64,000 bases of DNA from Phocaeicola sartorii JCM 17136 = DSM 21941 (GCF_000614185.1 NZ_BAKM01000015.1:54333-118332), one strand, 5' to 3'; positions 20,853 to 31,512 are shown, numbered from the stretch's first letter. Notes: generated by a model not told the origin, from the sequence alone. A program made the numbers and translations.

Positions 20853-23720
20853 ATGAATTTACGTACTATTTTTATTTCATCGTTTCTGTCATTGGGCAGC
20901 TTGGGGGTGCTGGCTCAGGAACAGATTAATTTAAGCGGTACATGGCAGTTCGCATTTGCCGCCAATCAAAAGGAGGCGGACCGTTTGGAAAGGTTTTATA
21001 CGCCTGATTTTGCTAAAAGCAAATTTAAGTCAACTCCTGTTCCATCCAATTGGGCCTTGTTGGGATATGAAGAACCGGTTTATCGAGGATTCAAGGATAA
21101 TCAAGCCGGTGAGGGATTTTATGTGCGGGAGTTTACAATTCCTCAGGATTGGAAAGACAAACGTATCTTGTTACATTTCGGTGGGGTATGGTCATCGGCC
21201 GAAGTTTGGCTCAACGGGAACGAACTGGGGCGTCATGATTGCGGATATACTTCTTTTGCTTTTGATGTGACGAATAAACTGAAAGTGGATGAACCTAACA
21301 AACTGGCTGTCAGGGTAAGGCAGATCACCCGTGAGTATAAGTTTGATGTTTGTGATGACTGGACTTGGGGAGGTATTTACAGAGATGTAACTTTGGAGGC
21401 TATGCCGGCTAAACGATGGATTGATGATGTGGTGGTGCAGACAACTTTTGACCATTTGTTTCAAGATGCGAATCTGGACATACGGGTGATGATCAGTGAT
21501 AAGCATAAGAATACATTGCCCGGAAACTATCCTAGCCCCGGCGAGCCTTATAAGCTATGTTTCACACTTACCGACAAAGAAGGCAAAGAGGTGGCGCAAA
21601 GACAAATGACTGTACCTGCCCACGTTTCGACGGATCGGGAGATTTGTCTGAGCCTGCCGGTTGAGGCTCCGCACCAGTGGACTGCCGAAACTCCTTATTT
21701 GTATAGTCTGAAAGTGGAACTTTTAGAAAAAGAGGCAGTAACACATACACGTATGGAACGTGTCGGCTTCCGTCAGATCTCCACTGATGGAGGAGTTTTC
21801 AGAATTAACGGACAGGCAGTTAAACTTCGTGGGGTGAACAGGCATGATGAACATCCGGATGTAGGTCGTGCCACTACCCGTAAGCAGTGGTTGGAGGATC
21901 TTACGCTGATGAAGGCTGCCAATATCAATTATCTTCGTCTCTCGCATTACACACCTGCCGAAGGGTTTATTGAACTATGTGATTCAATGGGAATGTACGT
22001 GGGCAATGAAGTGACGCTAGGAGGAGCCGGAAACTTGATGTATGATCCTTCATTCTCAGGGGCGGTTCTGCAACGTTCGTATGAAACGATTGTCCGGGAT
22101 ATAAACAAACCGTCTATTATTTATTGGTCAATAGGTAACGAAGATCCTTTGACCTCTCTGCACATGGTTTCTGTAAAATTGGTCAAGGCACTTGATCCCA
22201 CTCGTCCGGTACTGTTGCCTTGGCGTCCTGAAGAATGGCTCCCTAAAGAAGTGGATATTCTTGCTCCTCATTACTGGAATCCGCAGGAATATGACCGGCT
22301 TGCCGGACATTCCGGACGTCCTGTTATTTCGACTGAATACACACATGCTTATGGCAATGATGCGTTTGGAGGGTTGGAAGCACGTTGGAAGGCATTGACA
22401 AAACATCCTGCCGGAGCCGGGGCAGCTGTATGGATGTGGGCGGATCAAGGGGTTAAGACTCCTGTCCGAAAGAAAGAGAAAGATTTGAGTGAAGATGAAT
22501 ACTTAAGAATTAATACAGCCGGTTGGGATGGTATTGTGGATTCTTATCGTAATTTCACTCGTGACTATTGGGAGACGAAGGCCGTCTATGCTCCGGTTTA
22601 CCCTGTTGTGGACAAAATTTCATTTGTGCCCGGTCAGGATTCGGTACGTATTCCTATCCAGAATGATTTTGATTTTACGAATCTTAGTTCTGTAAAAATG
22701 GCTTGGTCTGTACGGGAAGATGAGAATGTATTATATTCGGGCACTGATTCCATGTATGGCTATCCCCATACAGTGTCGGACTTTAAATTGCCGGTAGAAA
22801 AACTAGTGACTGTTCGTCCGGGAAAAACGTATTATGTGTGGTTTGTATTTACAGATGAAAAAGGAACAGAGATTACTCGTAGGGCTGTTGAACTTTGTCC
22901 TCAGACAGAACAACCGGTGTCTGTTCCTGTTTGTCGTGAACTTTTGGTTACTGAAACGGACAAGGTTACCATTGATGCTGGTGATATCCGCTATGTGTTT
23001 AGTCCGAAGAATGGACAATTGGTGTCTGCGGAGCTAAAGGGAAAGCAGTTGATAAAAGACTTGTATCCGGCTATCTGGCGTAAATTAAATCAAGGTGAGA
23101 CTTCCGGATTTGGTAAGGAAAATCTTCGTAAGGCTGTCGATCTTACTCATTATACGTCATCTGTAACAGCATGGAAGGTGGAGAAGACACCGACCAATGC
23201 GGTTATCCGTACTACTGTGGATTATAGGGTGGATCAGGAGAATCATTTTACAGTGACTTATCGTTATTCAATAGGAGTGGATGGACGCTTGAACGTTTAT
23301 TATCAGATTCTTACTAAAGTGGCTGTACCTTGGTTGCCTATTGTTGGTATGTCCATGCAGTCTGTATCCGGACTTGATCAGGTACATTGGCTGGGATTGG
23401 GCCCGTATGATGCTTATCCTAATAAGCAAACTGCTCCCATATTGGGCGTATGGGGAGGAACAGCGGGAAGTCCGGATGTGACGGGAATAAAAGCGATGCG
23501 TTGGATGGAACGTGCCGGAGCTGAAGGAACCATACATGTTTCAAACTCCGGTTATATGGAGAATGACGCAATGTGCCCGGAAAGAACTTATATTTTATCA
23601 GGAGTGTTCGGTCGTCCGGAGAAAGGACGCCGTGCTGAAGAATCGGTTCCCCAACTTCGTACGGATACAGGAAAGCCGTTTGTTGGCGAGTTCAGTATTA
23701 TGTTGAAGGCAGTTCGCTAG
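20853..23720 (+). CDS. GH2 beta-galactosidase (LacZ-like, five-domain)
   Basis: The start at 20853 (MNLRTIFISSFLSL) gives a signal peptide ending VLAQ; the frame is open to 20814 but without a signal there. The protein is about 955 residues with the LacZ domain order: sugar-binding jelly roll (NLSGTWQFAF, VPSNWALLGYEEPVY), Ig-like, TIM barrel, Ig-like, and a C-terminal beta-supersandwich (Bgal_small_N: GLGPYDAYPNKQTAPILGVW). The barrel carries RGVNRHDEHPD, the acid/base Glu in YWSIGNEDP and the nucleophile Glu in VISTEYTHAYGN. This is the best beta-galactosidase candidate of the three GH2s and would remove galactose from galactan or arabinogalactan side chains. It has its own promoter and precedes the second susC by 193 bases. 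Confidence 0.92.
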   Translation: MNLRTIFISSFLSLGSLGVLAQEQINLSGTWQFAFAANQKEADRLERFYTPDFAKSKFKSTPVPSNWALLGYEEPVYRGFKDNQAGEGFYVREFTIPQDWKDKRILLHFGGVWSSAEVWLNGNELGRHDCGYTSFAFDVTNKLKVDEPNKLAVRVRQITREYKFDVCDDWTWGGIYRDVTLEAMPAKRWIDDVVVQTTFDHLFQDANLDIRVMISDKHKNTLPGNYPSPGEPYKLCFTLTDKEGKEVAQRQMTVPAHVSTDREICLSLPVEAPHQWTAETPYLYSLKVELLEKEAVTHTRMERVGFRQISTDGGVFRINGQAVKLRGVNRHDEHPDVGRATTRKQWLEDLTLMKAANINYLRLSHYTPAEGFIELCDSMGMYVGNEVTLGGAGNLMYDPSFSGAVLQRSYETIVRDINKPSIIYWSIGNEDPLTSLHMVSVKLVKALDPTRPVLLPWRPEEWLPKEVDILAPHYWNPQEYDRLAGHSGRPVISTEYTHAYGNDAFGGLEARWKALTKHPAGAGAAVWMWADQGVKTPVRKKEKDLSEDEYLRINTAGWDGIVDSYRNFTRDYWETKAVYAPVYPVVDKISFVPGQDSVRIPIQNDFDFTNLSSVKMAWSVREDENVLYSGTDSMYGYPHTVSDFKLPVEKLVTVRPGKTYYVWFVFTDEKGTEITRRAVELCPQTEQPVSVPVCRELLVTETDKVTIDAGDIRYVFSPKNGQLVSAELKGKQLIKDLYPAIWRKLNQGETSGFGKENLRKAVDLTHYTSSVTAWKVEKTPTNAVIRTTVDYRVDQENHFTVTYRYSIGVDGRLNVYYQILTKVAVPWLPIVGMSMQSVSGLDQVHWLGLGPYDAYPNKQTAPILGVWGGTAGSPDVTGIKAMRWMERAGAEGTIHVSNSGYMENDAMCPERTYILSGVFGRPEKGRRAEESVPQLRTDTGKPFVGEFSIMLKAVR

Positions 23721-23803
23721 ATTATTTTTTGGATGGGTGGAAGATTTTCCATGAATGAAGCAAAAAGTCCATAAATTGTCTCTGTATATAGGTAAATTCA
23801 GCA

Positions 23804-23834
23804 TTGTAGGGAAGGGAGTGGCTTTATACTTTTG
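23804..23834 (+). promoter_or_regulatory. Predicted promoter of the second susCD operon
   Basis: TACTTTTG at 23827-23834 (TAnnTTTG) with TTG at 23804-23806, 20 bases upstream, fits the Bacteroides -33/-7 pattern. It lies 79 bases before the susC start. The identical TACTTTTG box precedes the GH2 gene at 20853. Confidence 0.6.
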
Positions 23835-23913
23835 TACATGGCAAAGATATCTGAAGCCGGTTAAATAAAAGCATGCTAAATGATATAGATTACAAAACTT
23901 TAATTTGTTAATA

Positions 23914-26900
23914 ATGAAAAACAACAGGAAACAAAGAGGCGCTTATGATGAAGTGTCTTTTAGAATGGTATTTTTATTAGTCTTTTTTTTAATGACTACC
24001 GTTACCGGATTTGCACAGAACAAGACGATATCGGGTATTGTAGTGGATAAGGCAGGTGAGGCTGTAATTGGTGCCAGTGTATTGGTTAAAGGAACTTCGA
24101 ATGGTACTATTACTGATTTTGATGGGAAATTTACTCTATCCAATGTTCCTGAAAAAGGGATTATTACTATTACCTATATAGGATATAAAGAGCAGAATCT
24201 TCCGATTGCAGGAAAGGTGACACTCAAAGTAACTATGGTTGAAGATACTGAAACATTGGATGAAGTTGTTGTGGTGGGTTATGGTACACAGAAAAAAACT
24301 GATTTAACAGGTTCTGTCATGTCAGTGAAATCGGAGGATATTACTTCTGTAACGGCGAATAATCCTGTTCAAGCCTTACAGGGAAGGGTGACAGGTGTTT
24401 CGGTTGTGACGGATAGTCGTCCCGGCAAGTCACCTACCTTGCGGATTCGTGGTAATGGTTCTATCAGTGCAGGAAATGATCCCTTGTATGTAGTTGACGG
24501 TTTTCCTTTGATGAATGGTTCATTGAATGAAATTAATGCGAATGATATTGCTTCAATGGAGGTCCTGAAAGATGCTTCTGCTACAGCTATTTATGGTTCC
24601 CGTGGTTCAAATGGTGTTATTATGATTACTACCAAAACAGGTGCTAAAGACTCTAAGTCACTTACGTTTAATGCTAATTATGGTTTTCAGATGCCGGGTA
24701 GATTGGTGGAAACAATGAATCATGAACAGTTTGTGGACTTTATTAATTCCGCTTACATGAATTCTAAAGGGATTACGATATATAATGATGAAAATCCTGC
24801 TCCTAATATACATACAGATTGGCAGAGGGAAACCATTAAGAGTAGTAGTCCTGTGCAAGACTATAGTATTTCTTTGAATGGTACTTCGGGTGATACACAG
24901 TATATGATGTCCGGTGGAGTTTATCTTCAAGATGGTTTGTTGTCTAACTATGATTATAATAAGTACACTTTTCGTACTAATTTGCAGCATAAGTTTAATA
25001 ATTTCATAAAATTGGGAACACATTTGCAGTATACTTATTCAGAGGGAGGGCTTGCGACAACTACTAATTATGAGGGGGCATTGACGGAGTTATGGCGTTA
25101 TGGTTGGCCTACATTACCGGTTTATCGGGAGGATGGAAGCTATGCAATACCTAATGATAATCCAGCCATATCCAGTTATTTTGATAGTGGTATTAAATGG
25201 AATGCGGTTAATTATTACAATGAAGTGAAAAAGGAATCTAGTGTAAGTCGTTTGTTTGGTGATGTTTATGCTGAATTTCAGTTGGCTAAAGGATTGACTT
25301 TCAAAACAAATTTTGGGCTTGATATAGCTAATACTAGAGATTATAATTATATAACTTCGGATTATACTTTATCTACAGGAACTGGAGAAGGTGGAAATGG
25401 GTATTCTAAGAAGATAAGCCGGATAACTGAAAATATTCTTACTTATACCAATACCTGGGGAAAACATCGTCTTACAGCGACAGGGGTTTATTCATGGCAA
25501 AATTATATTTATGAAAATCTTTCTATTGATGGAAAAGGATTTGCTAATGATGAAACCGGGGCATGGGATATCTCTCAGGCGAATAGAGAAACGGTAGATT
25601 ATGGCAGTGACAAATACCAAAATTCATTGGTTTCATGGACTGGCCGTGTATCTTATGCTTATAATGACAGATATCTTTTGACGGCAACTGCTAGATACGA
25701 TGGATCTTCGCGCTTTGGGGCAAATAACAAATGGGGATTTTTTCCGTCAGTCGGTTTGGCTTGGCGTGCGAGTCAGGAAAATTTTTTGGTTGATAATAAA
25801 TATATTACTAACTTGAAAATACGTACCAGTTTCGGTGTAACAGGTAATCAGGAGATAGGAAATTATAAATCATTGGCACAATTGAATGCGGATAATTATA
25901 TTTATAATAATGGAGAACTTCAAGGATATTATGAAAGTATAGGTAACCCGGACTTGAAGTGGGAACGTGCCAATCAGTTTGATATTGGTGTTGATTTATC
26001 CTTATGGAATTGTTTGCACATTACTGCGGATTATTACTACCGTAAAACTTCCGATTTGCTTTATCAAGTTCCCATTCCTTCCACTTCCGGATTTTCTTCT
26101 ATGCTGAGTAATGTCGGTTCTGTATTGAATAAGGGATATGAATTTTCAATCACAGGAAATATTATTAATACAAATGATTTAAAGATAGATGCTACTGTTA
26201 ATCTCAGTCGTAATATTAATAAAGTGAAGGAACTTTATAATGATGTGGAATCTATAACACTTAGTTCCGGATTAGGTCTTAGCCGTTATTTAAAAGTCGG
26301 AGAATCTCTTAATTCCCGTTATGCTCTTCTTTCTGATGGTATTATTCGTACAGAAGAACAGTTGAACGAATATCGGAAAATTGAAGGTACGGCCAAATTA
26401 GGGGATGAAATGTATAAGGATTTGGATGGTGATAATCAGATAACGGCAAAAGATCAGGTAAATATAGGTACTACAGATCCTAAACTTATTTATGGTGTAG
26501 GTTTGAATGTACAATACAAAAAGTTCAGTTTGAATATATTAGGAAATGGTGCTCATGATTTTGTTGGTGGCACTTCTTATTTACAAATAGCAGAGAATCA
26601 GATAAATTCTAGTGTGATTTGTATGCCTTCGTTGTATGCTTATGAGCGAATGTGGAGTGAATCCAACCCATCAGGAACCTATCCTGCACCGGGAGCTTCT
26701 AATATTCATGAAAGCGATCGTATAAATTCTGGATGGAACTATTTCGTAGTAAAAAGTATAGCCTTAAGTTATGATTTTGGAAAGAATCCTATCAAAGGAA
26801 TTAAAGGTATCAAAAGTTTGAGTGCGACAGTGAATTTTCAGAACTTCATCACTTTTTCTAACCAGCGTGGCTATAATCCGGAAAATGGTGATATTAAATA

Positions 26901-26946
26901 TCCATGGGTGAAGATTGTGAATATTGGAGTTAATGCGAAGTTTTAA
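23914..26946 (+). CDS. SusC-like TonB-dependent transporter (second pair)
   Basis: A complete protein of about 1010 residues; the ATG at 23914 (MKNNRKQ) is preferred to the upstream codon at 23905. The order is: signal peptide ending GFAQ; carboxypeptidase-D-like regulatory domain (ISGIVVDKAGEAVIGASV, DGKFTLSNV); TonB box-like region (DEVVVVGYGTQKKTDLTGSV); plug domain (GRVTGVSV, IRGNGSISAGNDPLYVVDGFP, EVLKDASATAIYGSRGSNGVI); and barrel to the C-terminus (VKIVNIGVNAKF). It imports oligosaccharides captured by the SusD partner encoded 13 bases later. Its base composition is visibly more AT-rich than the GH2 and GH78 genes upstream, which suggests that the locus was assembled from modules of different origin. 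Confidence 0.97.
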   Translation: MKNNRKQRGAYDEVSFRMVFLLVFFLMTTVTGFAQNKTISGIVVDKAGEAVIGASVLVKGTSNGTITDFDGKFTLSNVPEKGIITITYIGYKEQNLPIAGKVTLKVTMVEDTETLDEVVVVGYGTQKKTDLTGSVMSVKSEDITSVTANNPVQALQGRVTGVSVVTDSRPGKSPTLRIRGNGSISAGNDPLYVVDGFPLMNGSLNEINANDIASMEVLKDASATAIYGSRGSNGVIMITTKTGAKDSKSLTFNANYGFQMPGRLVETMNHEQFVDFINSAYMNSKGITIYNDENPAPNIHTDWQRETIKSSSPVQDYSISLNGTSGDTQYMMSGGVYLQDGLLSNYDYNKYTFRTNLQHKFNNFIKLGTHLQYTYSEGGLATTTNYEGALTELWRYGWPTLPVYREDGSYAIPNDNPAISSYFDSGIKWNAVNYYNEVKKESSVSRLFGDVYAEFQLAKGLTFKTNFGLDIANTRDYNYITSDYTLSTGTGEGGNGYSKKISRITENILTYTNTWGKHRLTATGVYSWQNYIYENLSIDGKGFANDETGAWDISQANRETVDYGSDKYQNSLVSWTGRVSYAYNDRYLLTATARYDGSSRFGANNKWGFFPSVGLAWRASQENFLVDNKYITNLKIRTSFGVTGNQEIGNYKSLAQLNADNYIYNNGELQGYYESIGNPDLKWERANQFDIGVDLSLWNCLHITADYYYRKTSDLLYQVPIPSTSGFSSMLSNVGSVLNKGYEFSITGNIINTNDLKIDATVNLSRNINKVKELYNDVESITLSSGLGLSRYLKVGESLNSRYALLSDGIIRTEEQLNEYRKIEGTAKLGDEMYKDLDGDNQITAKDQVNIGTTDPKLIYGVGLNVQYKKFSLNILGNGAHDFVGGTSYLQIAENQINSSVICMPSLYAYERMWSESNPSGTYPAPGASNIHESDRINSGWNYFVVKSIALSYDFGKNPIKGIKGIKSLSATVNFQNFITFSNQRGYNPENGDIKYPWVKIVNIGVNAKF

Positions 26947-26959
26947 TCAATAATAATAA

Positions 26960-28582
26960 ATGAATATGAAATCAATATATTTACGTAAAAAAACGTTGCT
27001 TGTGGGTAGGTGGTCTGTTATTGCTGCTCTGTTTGTGATTGTTACTCTGTTTTCCGGTTGTACGGGGTTGACTGAATCACCTTATACTTTTGTTGATCCG
27101 GGTAATTATTATAAATCGGAAGAAGAACTGGAAAGTGCTTTGAATTCAGTTTATGCCGATTTTCGTAAATTTGCCAGTAATTATAAGACTCTGATGATCT
27201 TGGAACTTGTGACAGAACATGCTATGCCGGCCCATGCTTCTAAGGATGGGGTTATATCATTCAATTGTTGGCAAGGAGTGAATCAAGCTACTACCTATAA
27301 CATTCAGATATGGGATAGCGGATATGAGATGATTAACCGATGTAATGTGGTGCTTGGACGTGGTGATGGAGTGAATATGTCCGATGAAAAAAGAAACCAG
27401 GTTTACGGACAGGCTCGTTTCTTCCGTGCATATACCATGTTTGTTCTGCTTCGTCTTTATGGGGGACTTGCTATTCCGGAATCTTATACTTCAGGACTGA
27501 ATGGCCTTGAAATTCCTCGCAAGACAGTAGATGATACGTATGATTATATTATTCAAGATTTGGAATATTGTATTGCGAATTTACCGACGCGCTCACAGTG
27601 GGGAAGTAGCTCTTATTATAAAGCAAGTAAAGGAGCTGCTCAAGCGTTGCTGGGCGATGTGTATTTGACTAGAGGTTGTATGGATAATTACAATACGACT
27701 TATTTCCAAGAAGCCAAGAAACAATTAAGCGATGTAATCAATTCCGGTGAATATGAACTTTTGTCTGATTATAAATCTTTGTGGTATTGGTTTGTAGAGG
27801 AGGCTTCCAAAAATACAAAAGAATCTTTGTTGGAAGTTCAATTTGGTCCTACTCAAGTGAGTGCGTTACATTGTAATTTTGGGATAAACGTTACAGATGA
27901 AAGTTTAGGAGGTAAAATGTATCATCGTTCGGCAATTTCACATAAGGACTATCTTTCTTATCAAGACGATGACGTGCGTAAGCAATGTTTTCTAACAGAA
28001 TATACCATAACTGGTACAGATACCCGTCGTTATTTTGAACCTGAATATAAAGGTTTTTCAGGTAAAGGCGAAGGTAAATGGCCGTCATCTGCTCCAGGAA
28101 ATATGAAATTTTATGATCGGACTAAGTCTTGCTATGAAACAGGAGGTTCGAAAGCGAATTTAATTGCGATCCGTTATTCTGATGTATTATTGAATTATGC
28201 TGAAGTGGAAAATTATCTGAATGGTCCTACATCCGATGCGTATGAGAAGTTAAATAAAGTACATCAGCGTTCCTTGTCTGTTCCTGTAACACCGGGACTC
28301 TCAAAAGAGGAGTTTGATGATGCAATCTATCAGGAACGTACATGGGAATTGGTTGGTGAAGGTTATTTATATTTTGACGAATTACGCACAGATCGTTTGG
28401 GGAAAAACGTTTATGAATATAAAACCTATATGTATGAGAATGGGTATTTTAATTGCCAAAAATTACAGTTTGTGCCCCAAAAAACATTTTTATGGAAGAT
28501 TCCTCAAACGTCTTTGGACTCTAATCCTGCATTAGAGCAAAATCCGGATAACATATCGGATCCAAGATATCCGCTTAAATAA
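26960..28582 (+). CDS. SusD-like glycan-binding lipoprotein (second pair)
   Basis: A 540-residue SusD/RagB protein with an N-terminal signal and lipobox (LFSGC, Cys at ~34). TPR-like helices are indicated by YGQARFFRAYTMFVLLRLYGGLAIP (about residues 151-175), and the family's C-terminal region by YQERTWELVGEGYLYFDELRTDRLG and the closing NPDNISDPRYPLK. It forms the outer-membrane complex with the SusC encoded 13 bases upstream. A hairpin with a T-run follows 42 bases after the stop. The ligand is unknown. Confidence 0.95.
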   Translation: MNMKSIYLRKKTLLVGRWSVIAALFVIVTLFSGCTGLTESPYTFVDPGNYYKSEEELESALNSVYADFRKFASNYKTLMILELVTEHAMPAHASKDGVISFNCWQGVNQATTYNIQIWDSGYEMINRCNVVLGRGDGVNMSDEKRNQVYGQARFFRAYTMFVLLRLYGGLAIPESYTSGLNGLEIPRKTVDDTYDYIIQDLEYCIANLPTRSQWGSSSYYKASKGAAQALLGDVYLTRGCMDNYNTTYFQEAKKQLSDVINSGEYELLSDYKSLWYWFVEEASKNTKESLLEVQFGPTQVSALHCNFGINVTDESLGGKMYHRSAISHKDYLSYQDDDVRKQCFLTEYTITGTDTRRYFEPEYKGFSGKGEGKWPSSAPGNMKFYDRTKSCYETGGSKANLIAIRYSDVLLNYAEVENYLNGPTSDAYEKLNKVHQRSLSVPVTPGLSKEEFDDAIYQERTWELVGEGYLYFDELRTDRLGKNVYEYKTYMYENGYFNCQKLQFVPQKTFLWKIPQTSLDSNPALEQNPDNISDPRYPLK

Positions 28583-28624
28583 ATTTTTAAGGTATTAAGT
28601 TAGACTAAGGTGAGCAATATATGC

Positions 28625-28662
28625 GATAACGATTGTCTGTGATAGATAGTCGTTATCTTTTT
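28625..28662 (+). terminator. Intrinsic terminator after the second susCD
   Basis: GATAACGA (28625-28632) pairs with TCGTTATC (28650-28657), extended by inner TTGTCT/AGATAG pairs, and is followed by TTTTT. It is the most canonical rho-independent terminator of the window. Confidence 0.85.
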
Positions 28663-28830
28663 AAAGAGTAATATTGTTGTGGCGAACTATAATGGTTAAA
28701 GTTTTTGTTGTGGATGTTCTTTATATAAATAATGAGTCTTGTTTTGATATTTGGTATTGATTATAGGGGATGTCTGTGTTTGTTTGTATTTTTACTGAAA
28801 AATAACAAGTTAATAAGCAAAGGAAGGAAT

Positions 28831-31512
28831 ATGAGAAAATGTGATTTTTATATTTATTTGTTGTTCCTTGTTTTTACAACTGTTGAAGCGTCAGGTGAAG
28901 TAGTATTGGATGGTTGGTTGAAAGAAGCAAGAAGAGAACAGAATATAGATAGTGGCATTCATAATGATGAAGGAATGACTGTTCCGTTACATTGGATCGG
29001 AGATACACCTCAAATGAGTAGACCGGTGAGTTTTGGTGTCCCTTTCGGGAAAGGAGAAGTGTATTCGGAAGACATTTTACAGTTGACCTCTACTGATAAT
29101 GAAAAAATTCCGATTGATACATGGCCTTTAGCATACTGGCCTGATGGTTCTATAAAATGGAGTGGTATAGCTGGTGTAATTCCTGCCGGAATGAAAAATA
29201 TGGTTGTTGAAAAAATAAGGAAAGAAGATAAATTGGGCTCTGAAGAGAAACCGGACATGGCATTTGTTACAGTGCAAGAAACAACTGAAAACATACGGAT
29301 TGAGACGGGGCTTATTTCCGTTTATATTTCACGTAAAGGAAAGTACTTAATAGATAGTTTGCTGTATAAGAATGTGAAAGTTGGAGAAAAATTACGTTTG
29401 ATATGTACTACTCAAAGCTGTCCTAAACTTGAAAATATGTCGTCAATTTCTTTTGTAGATTATCAGGGGGAACTAAAATCTGCAGAAGTGGAACGTGTGG
29501 GTAATGTGCGTACTTTGATAAAACTGGAGGGGGTGCACAAGGGTAAAACTGGTAGGGAATGGCTGCCATTTGTTGTTCGACTTTATTTTTATGCTGGTAG
29601 TGAACAGGTGAAAATGGTGCACAGCTTTATTTATGATGGTGATCAAGGTCGAGATTTTATATCTGCATTGGGTATTCGTTGGAGTGTTCCTATGCGTGAG
29701 GCTCTTTATAATCGACATGTAGCTTTTTCTTGTGCTGATGGAGGGGTATGGAGCGAAGCGGTGCAACCTTTGGCAGATCATCGTGTACTTAATAATAATC
29801 CGTCATTACAAATTCAACAGTTGGAGGGCAAACGTATTCCTGACTCTCAACAGTGTGATGAAAGAAGTCGTATATTGTTGGATCATTGGGCTTCGTGGAA
29901 TAGTTACCGTTTATCTCAGCTTACGCCTGATGCTTTTTCTATTCGTAAACGTGCTAATGATGATAATCCTTGGATCGGAACTTTTTCGGGATCACGTAGT
30001 GAGGGATATGCTTTTGTTGGTGATATAACAGGTGGCTTAGGGATTTGTTTACATGATTTTTGGCAATCATATCCATCGACTATTGAGATATCAGATACAA
30101 AAAGTGAAACAGCTGTTCTTACTGCTTGGTTGTGGAGTCCTGAGACGGAACCGATGGATTTGAGACATTACGATAATGTGTCTCATACATTGAGTGCTAG
30201 CTATGAGGATGTTCAAGAAGGAATGAGTACTCCTTATGGTATATCTCGTACCTCTACCCTTACTTTTATTCCTCAAACAGGATATTCCGGGAGAAAAAAT
30301 TTTGCCAATTGCACAAAGGAGCTTACCGGGATGGGAGTTTTGTTACCGACTCCTGAATATTTGCATAAACAGAAAGCTTTTGGAATATGGAGCCTTCCTG
30401 ATCGTAGTACTGCGTTTCGAACTTGTGTAGAGGAATATTTGGATGCATATATTGATTTTTATAAAAAGGCCATTGAGCAAAATAAGTGGTATGGTTTTTG
30501 GAATTATGGTGATGTTATGCATTCTTATGATTACAATCGTCATACTTGGAGATATGATGTAGGAGGTTTTGCTTGGGATAATACGGAGTTAGCTTCGAAT
30601 ATGTGGCTATGGTACAATTTTTTACGTACGGGGCGTGCTGATATATGGCGTATGGCAGAAGCAATGACTAGGCATACTTCAGAGGTGGATGTTTATCATA
30701 TTGGCCCTAATGCCGGATTAGGAAGCAGGCATAATGTGAGTCATTGGGGATGTGGTGCTAAAGAGGCTCGTATTAGTCAGGCAGCTTGGAATCGTTTTTT
30801 TTATTATTTGACTACTGACGAACGGTGTGGAGACTTGATGACTGAAGTAAGAGATGCTGATCAGAAGTTATATACATTAGATCCTATGCGTTTGGCACAG
30901 CCTCGTAGTAAATATCCTTGTACCGCTCCAGCTCGTATTCGAATAGGACCAGATTGGTTGGCTTATGCAGGTAACTGGATGACGGAGTGGGAACGTACAG
31001 GCAATCTTAAATATCGTGACAAGATTTTGGCAGGAATGAAAAGTATTTTGCTTCTTCCTAATCGGATTAGTACAGGACCTGCTGCTTTAGGGTATGATCC
31101 GGTAACAGGTGTAATTACCAGTGAATGTGATCAAAATTTGTTGAATACTAATCATTTAATGACTATAATGGGTGGCTTTGAAATAATGAATGAAATAATG
31201 GATATGGTTGATTTTCCTCAATGGAATAATGCTTGGTTGGAATATGCACAGATGGTAAAGGATGATCGTTATCGAACTCGTTTGAAAGCCTATGCTGCAT
31301 TTCAGACTCATGATGCTGTAATGAAAAAGAAATTATGGAATGATCTATTTGCTAGAGTAGGAGGATCTAAATGTTCTTTAAAGGTAAAGACGTTACTTCC
31401 TCCTGTAGTTCCTGCTCCATTAGATGAATCGGATGGGCTTAGCACAAATGATGTTTCTCTTTGGAGTTTAGATGCTATTTACATGCAGGAGGTTATACCA
31501 TCTGATAAGTGA
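28831..31512 (+). CDS. PcRGLX/YetA-like protein, putative exo-rhamnogalacturonan lyase (PL26-type)
   Basis: The start at 28831 (MRKCDFYIYLLFLVF) is preceded by AGGAAGGA and begins a signal peptide; an open frame upstream to 28732 is probably not translated. The ~893-residue protein has an N-terminal RIFT-barrel-like region with VSFGVPFGKGEV and WPDGSIKWSGIAG, a beta-sandwich middle part, and an (alpha/alpha) toroid region with WRYDVGGFAWDNTELASNMWLWY and HNVSHWGCGAKEARISQAAW. This layout matches my knowledge of the PcRGLX/YetA family, whose fungal member is an exo-rhamnogalacturonan lyase; YetA in Bacillus sits in a rhamnogalacturonan cluster. Its product would need the GH88 encoded at 18,152. 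The reaction is inferred and catalytic residues cannot be assigned by eye. The gene is AT-rich. Confidence 0.6.
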   Translation: MRKCDFYIYLLFLVFTTVEASGEVVLDGWLKEARREQNIDSGIHNDEGMTVPLHWIGDTPQMSRPVSFGVPFGKGEVYSEDILQLTSTDNEKIPIDTWPLAYWPDGSIKWSGIAGVIPAGMKNMVVEKIRKEDKLGSEEKPDMAFVTVQETTENIRIETGLISVYISRKGKYLIDSLLYKNVKVGEKLRLICTTQSCPKLENMSSISFVDYQGELKSAEVERVGNVRTLIKLEGVHKGKTGREWLPFVVRLYFYAGSEQVKMVHSFIYDGDQGRDFISALGIRWSVPMREALYNRHVAFSCADGGVWSEAVQPLADHRVLNNNPSLQIQQLEGKRIPDSQQCDERSRILLDHWASWNSYRLSQLTPDAFSIRKRANDDNPWIGTFSGSRSEGYAFVGDITGGLGICLHDFWQSYPSTIEISDTKSETAVLTAWLWSPETEPMDLRHYDNVSHTLSASYEDVQEGMSTPYGISRTSTLTFIPQTGYSGRKNFANCTKELTGMGVLLPTPEYLHKQKAFGIWSLPDRSTAFRTCVEEYLDAYIDFYKKAIEQNKWYGFWNYGDVMHSYDYNRHTWRYDVGGFAWDNTELASNMWLWYNFLRTGRADIWRMAEAMTRHTSEVDVYHIGPNAGLGSRHNVSHWGCGAKEARISQAAWNRFFYYLTTDERCGDLMTEVRDADQKLYTLDPMRLAQPRSKYPCTAPARIRIGPDWLAYAGNWMTEWERTGNLKYRDKILAGMKSILLLPNRISTGPAALGYDPVTGVITSECDQNLLNTNHLMTIMGGFEIMNEIMDMVDFPQWNNAWLEYAQMVKDDRYRTRLKAYAAFQTHDAVMKKKLWNDLFARVGGSKCSLKVKTLLPPVVPAPLDESDGLSTNDVSLWSLDAIYMQEVIPSDK

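Noticed and set aside
28732..28830. Upstream extension of the lyase candidate
   Set aside because: The ATG at 28831 has an AGGAAGGA leader and begins a proper signal peptide; the extension would bury it.
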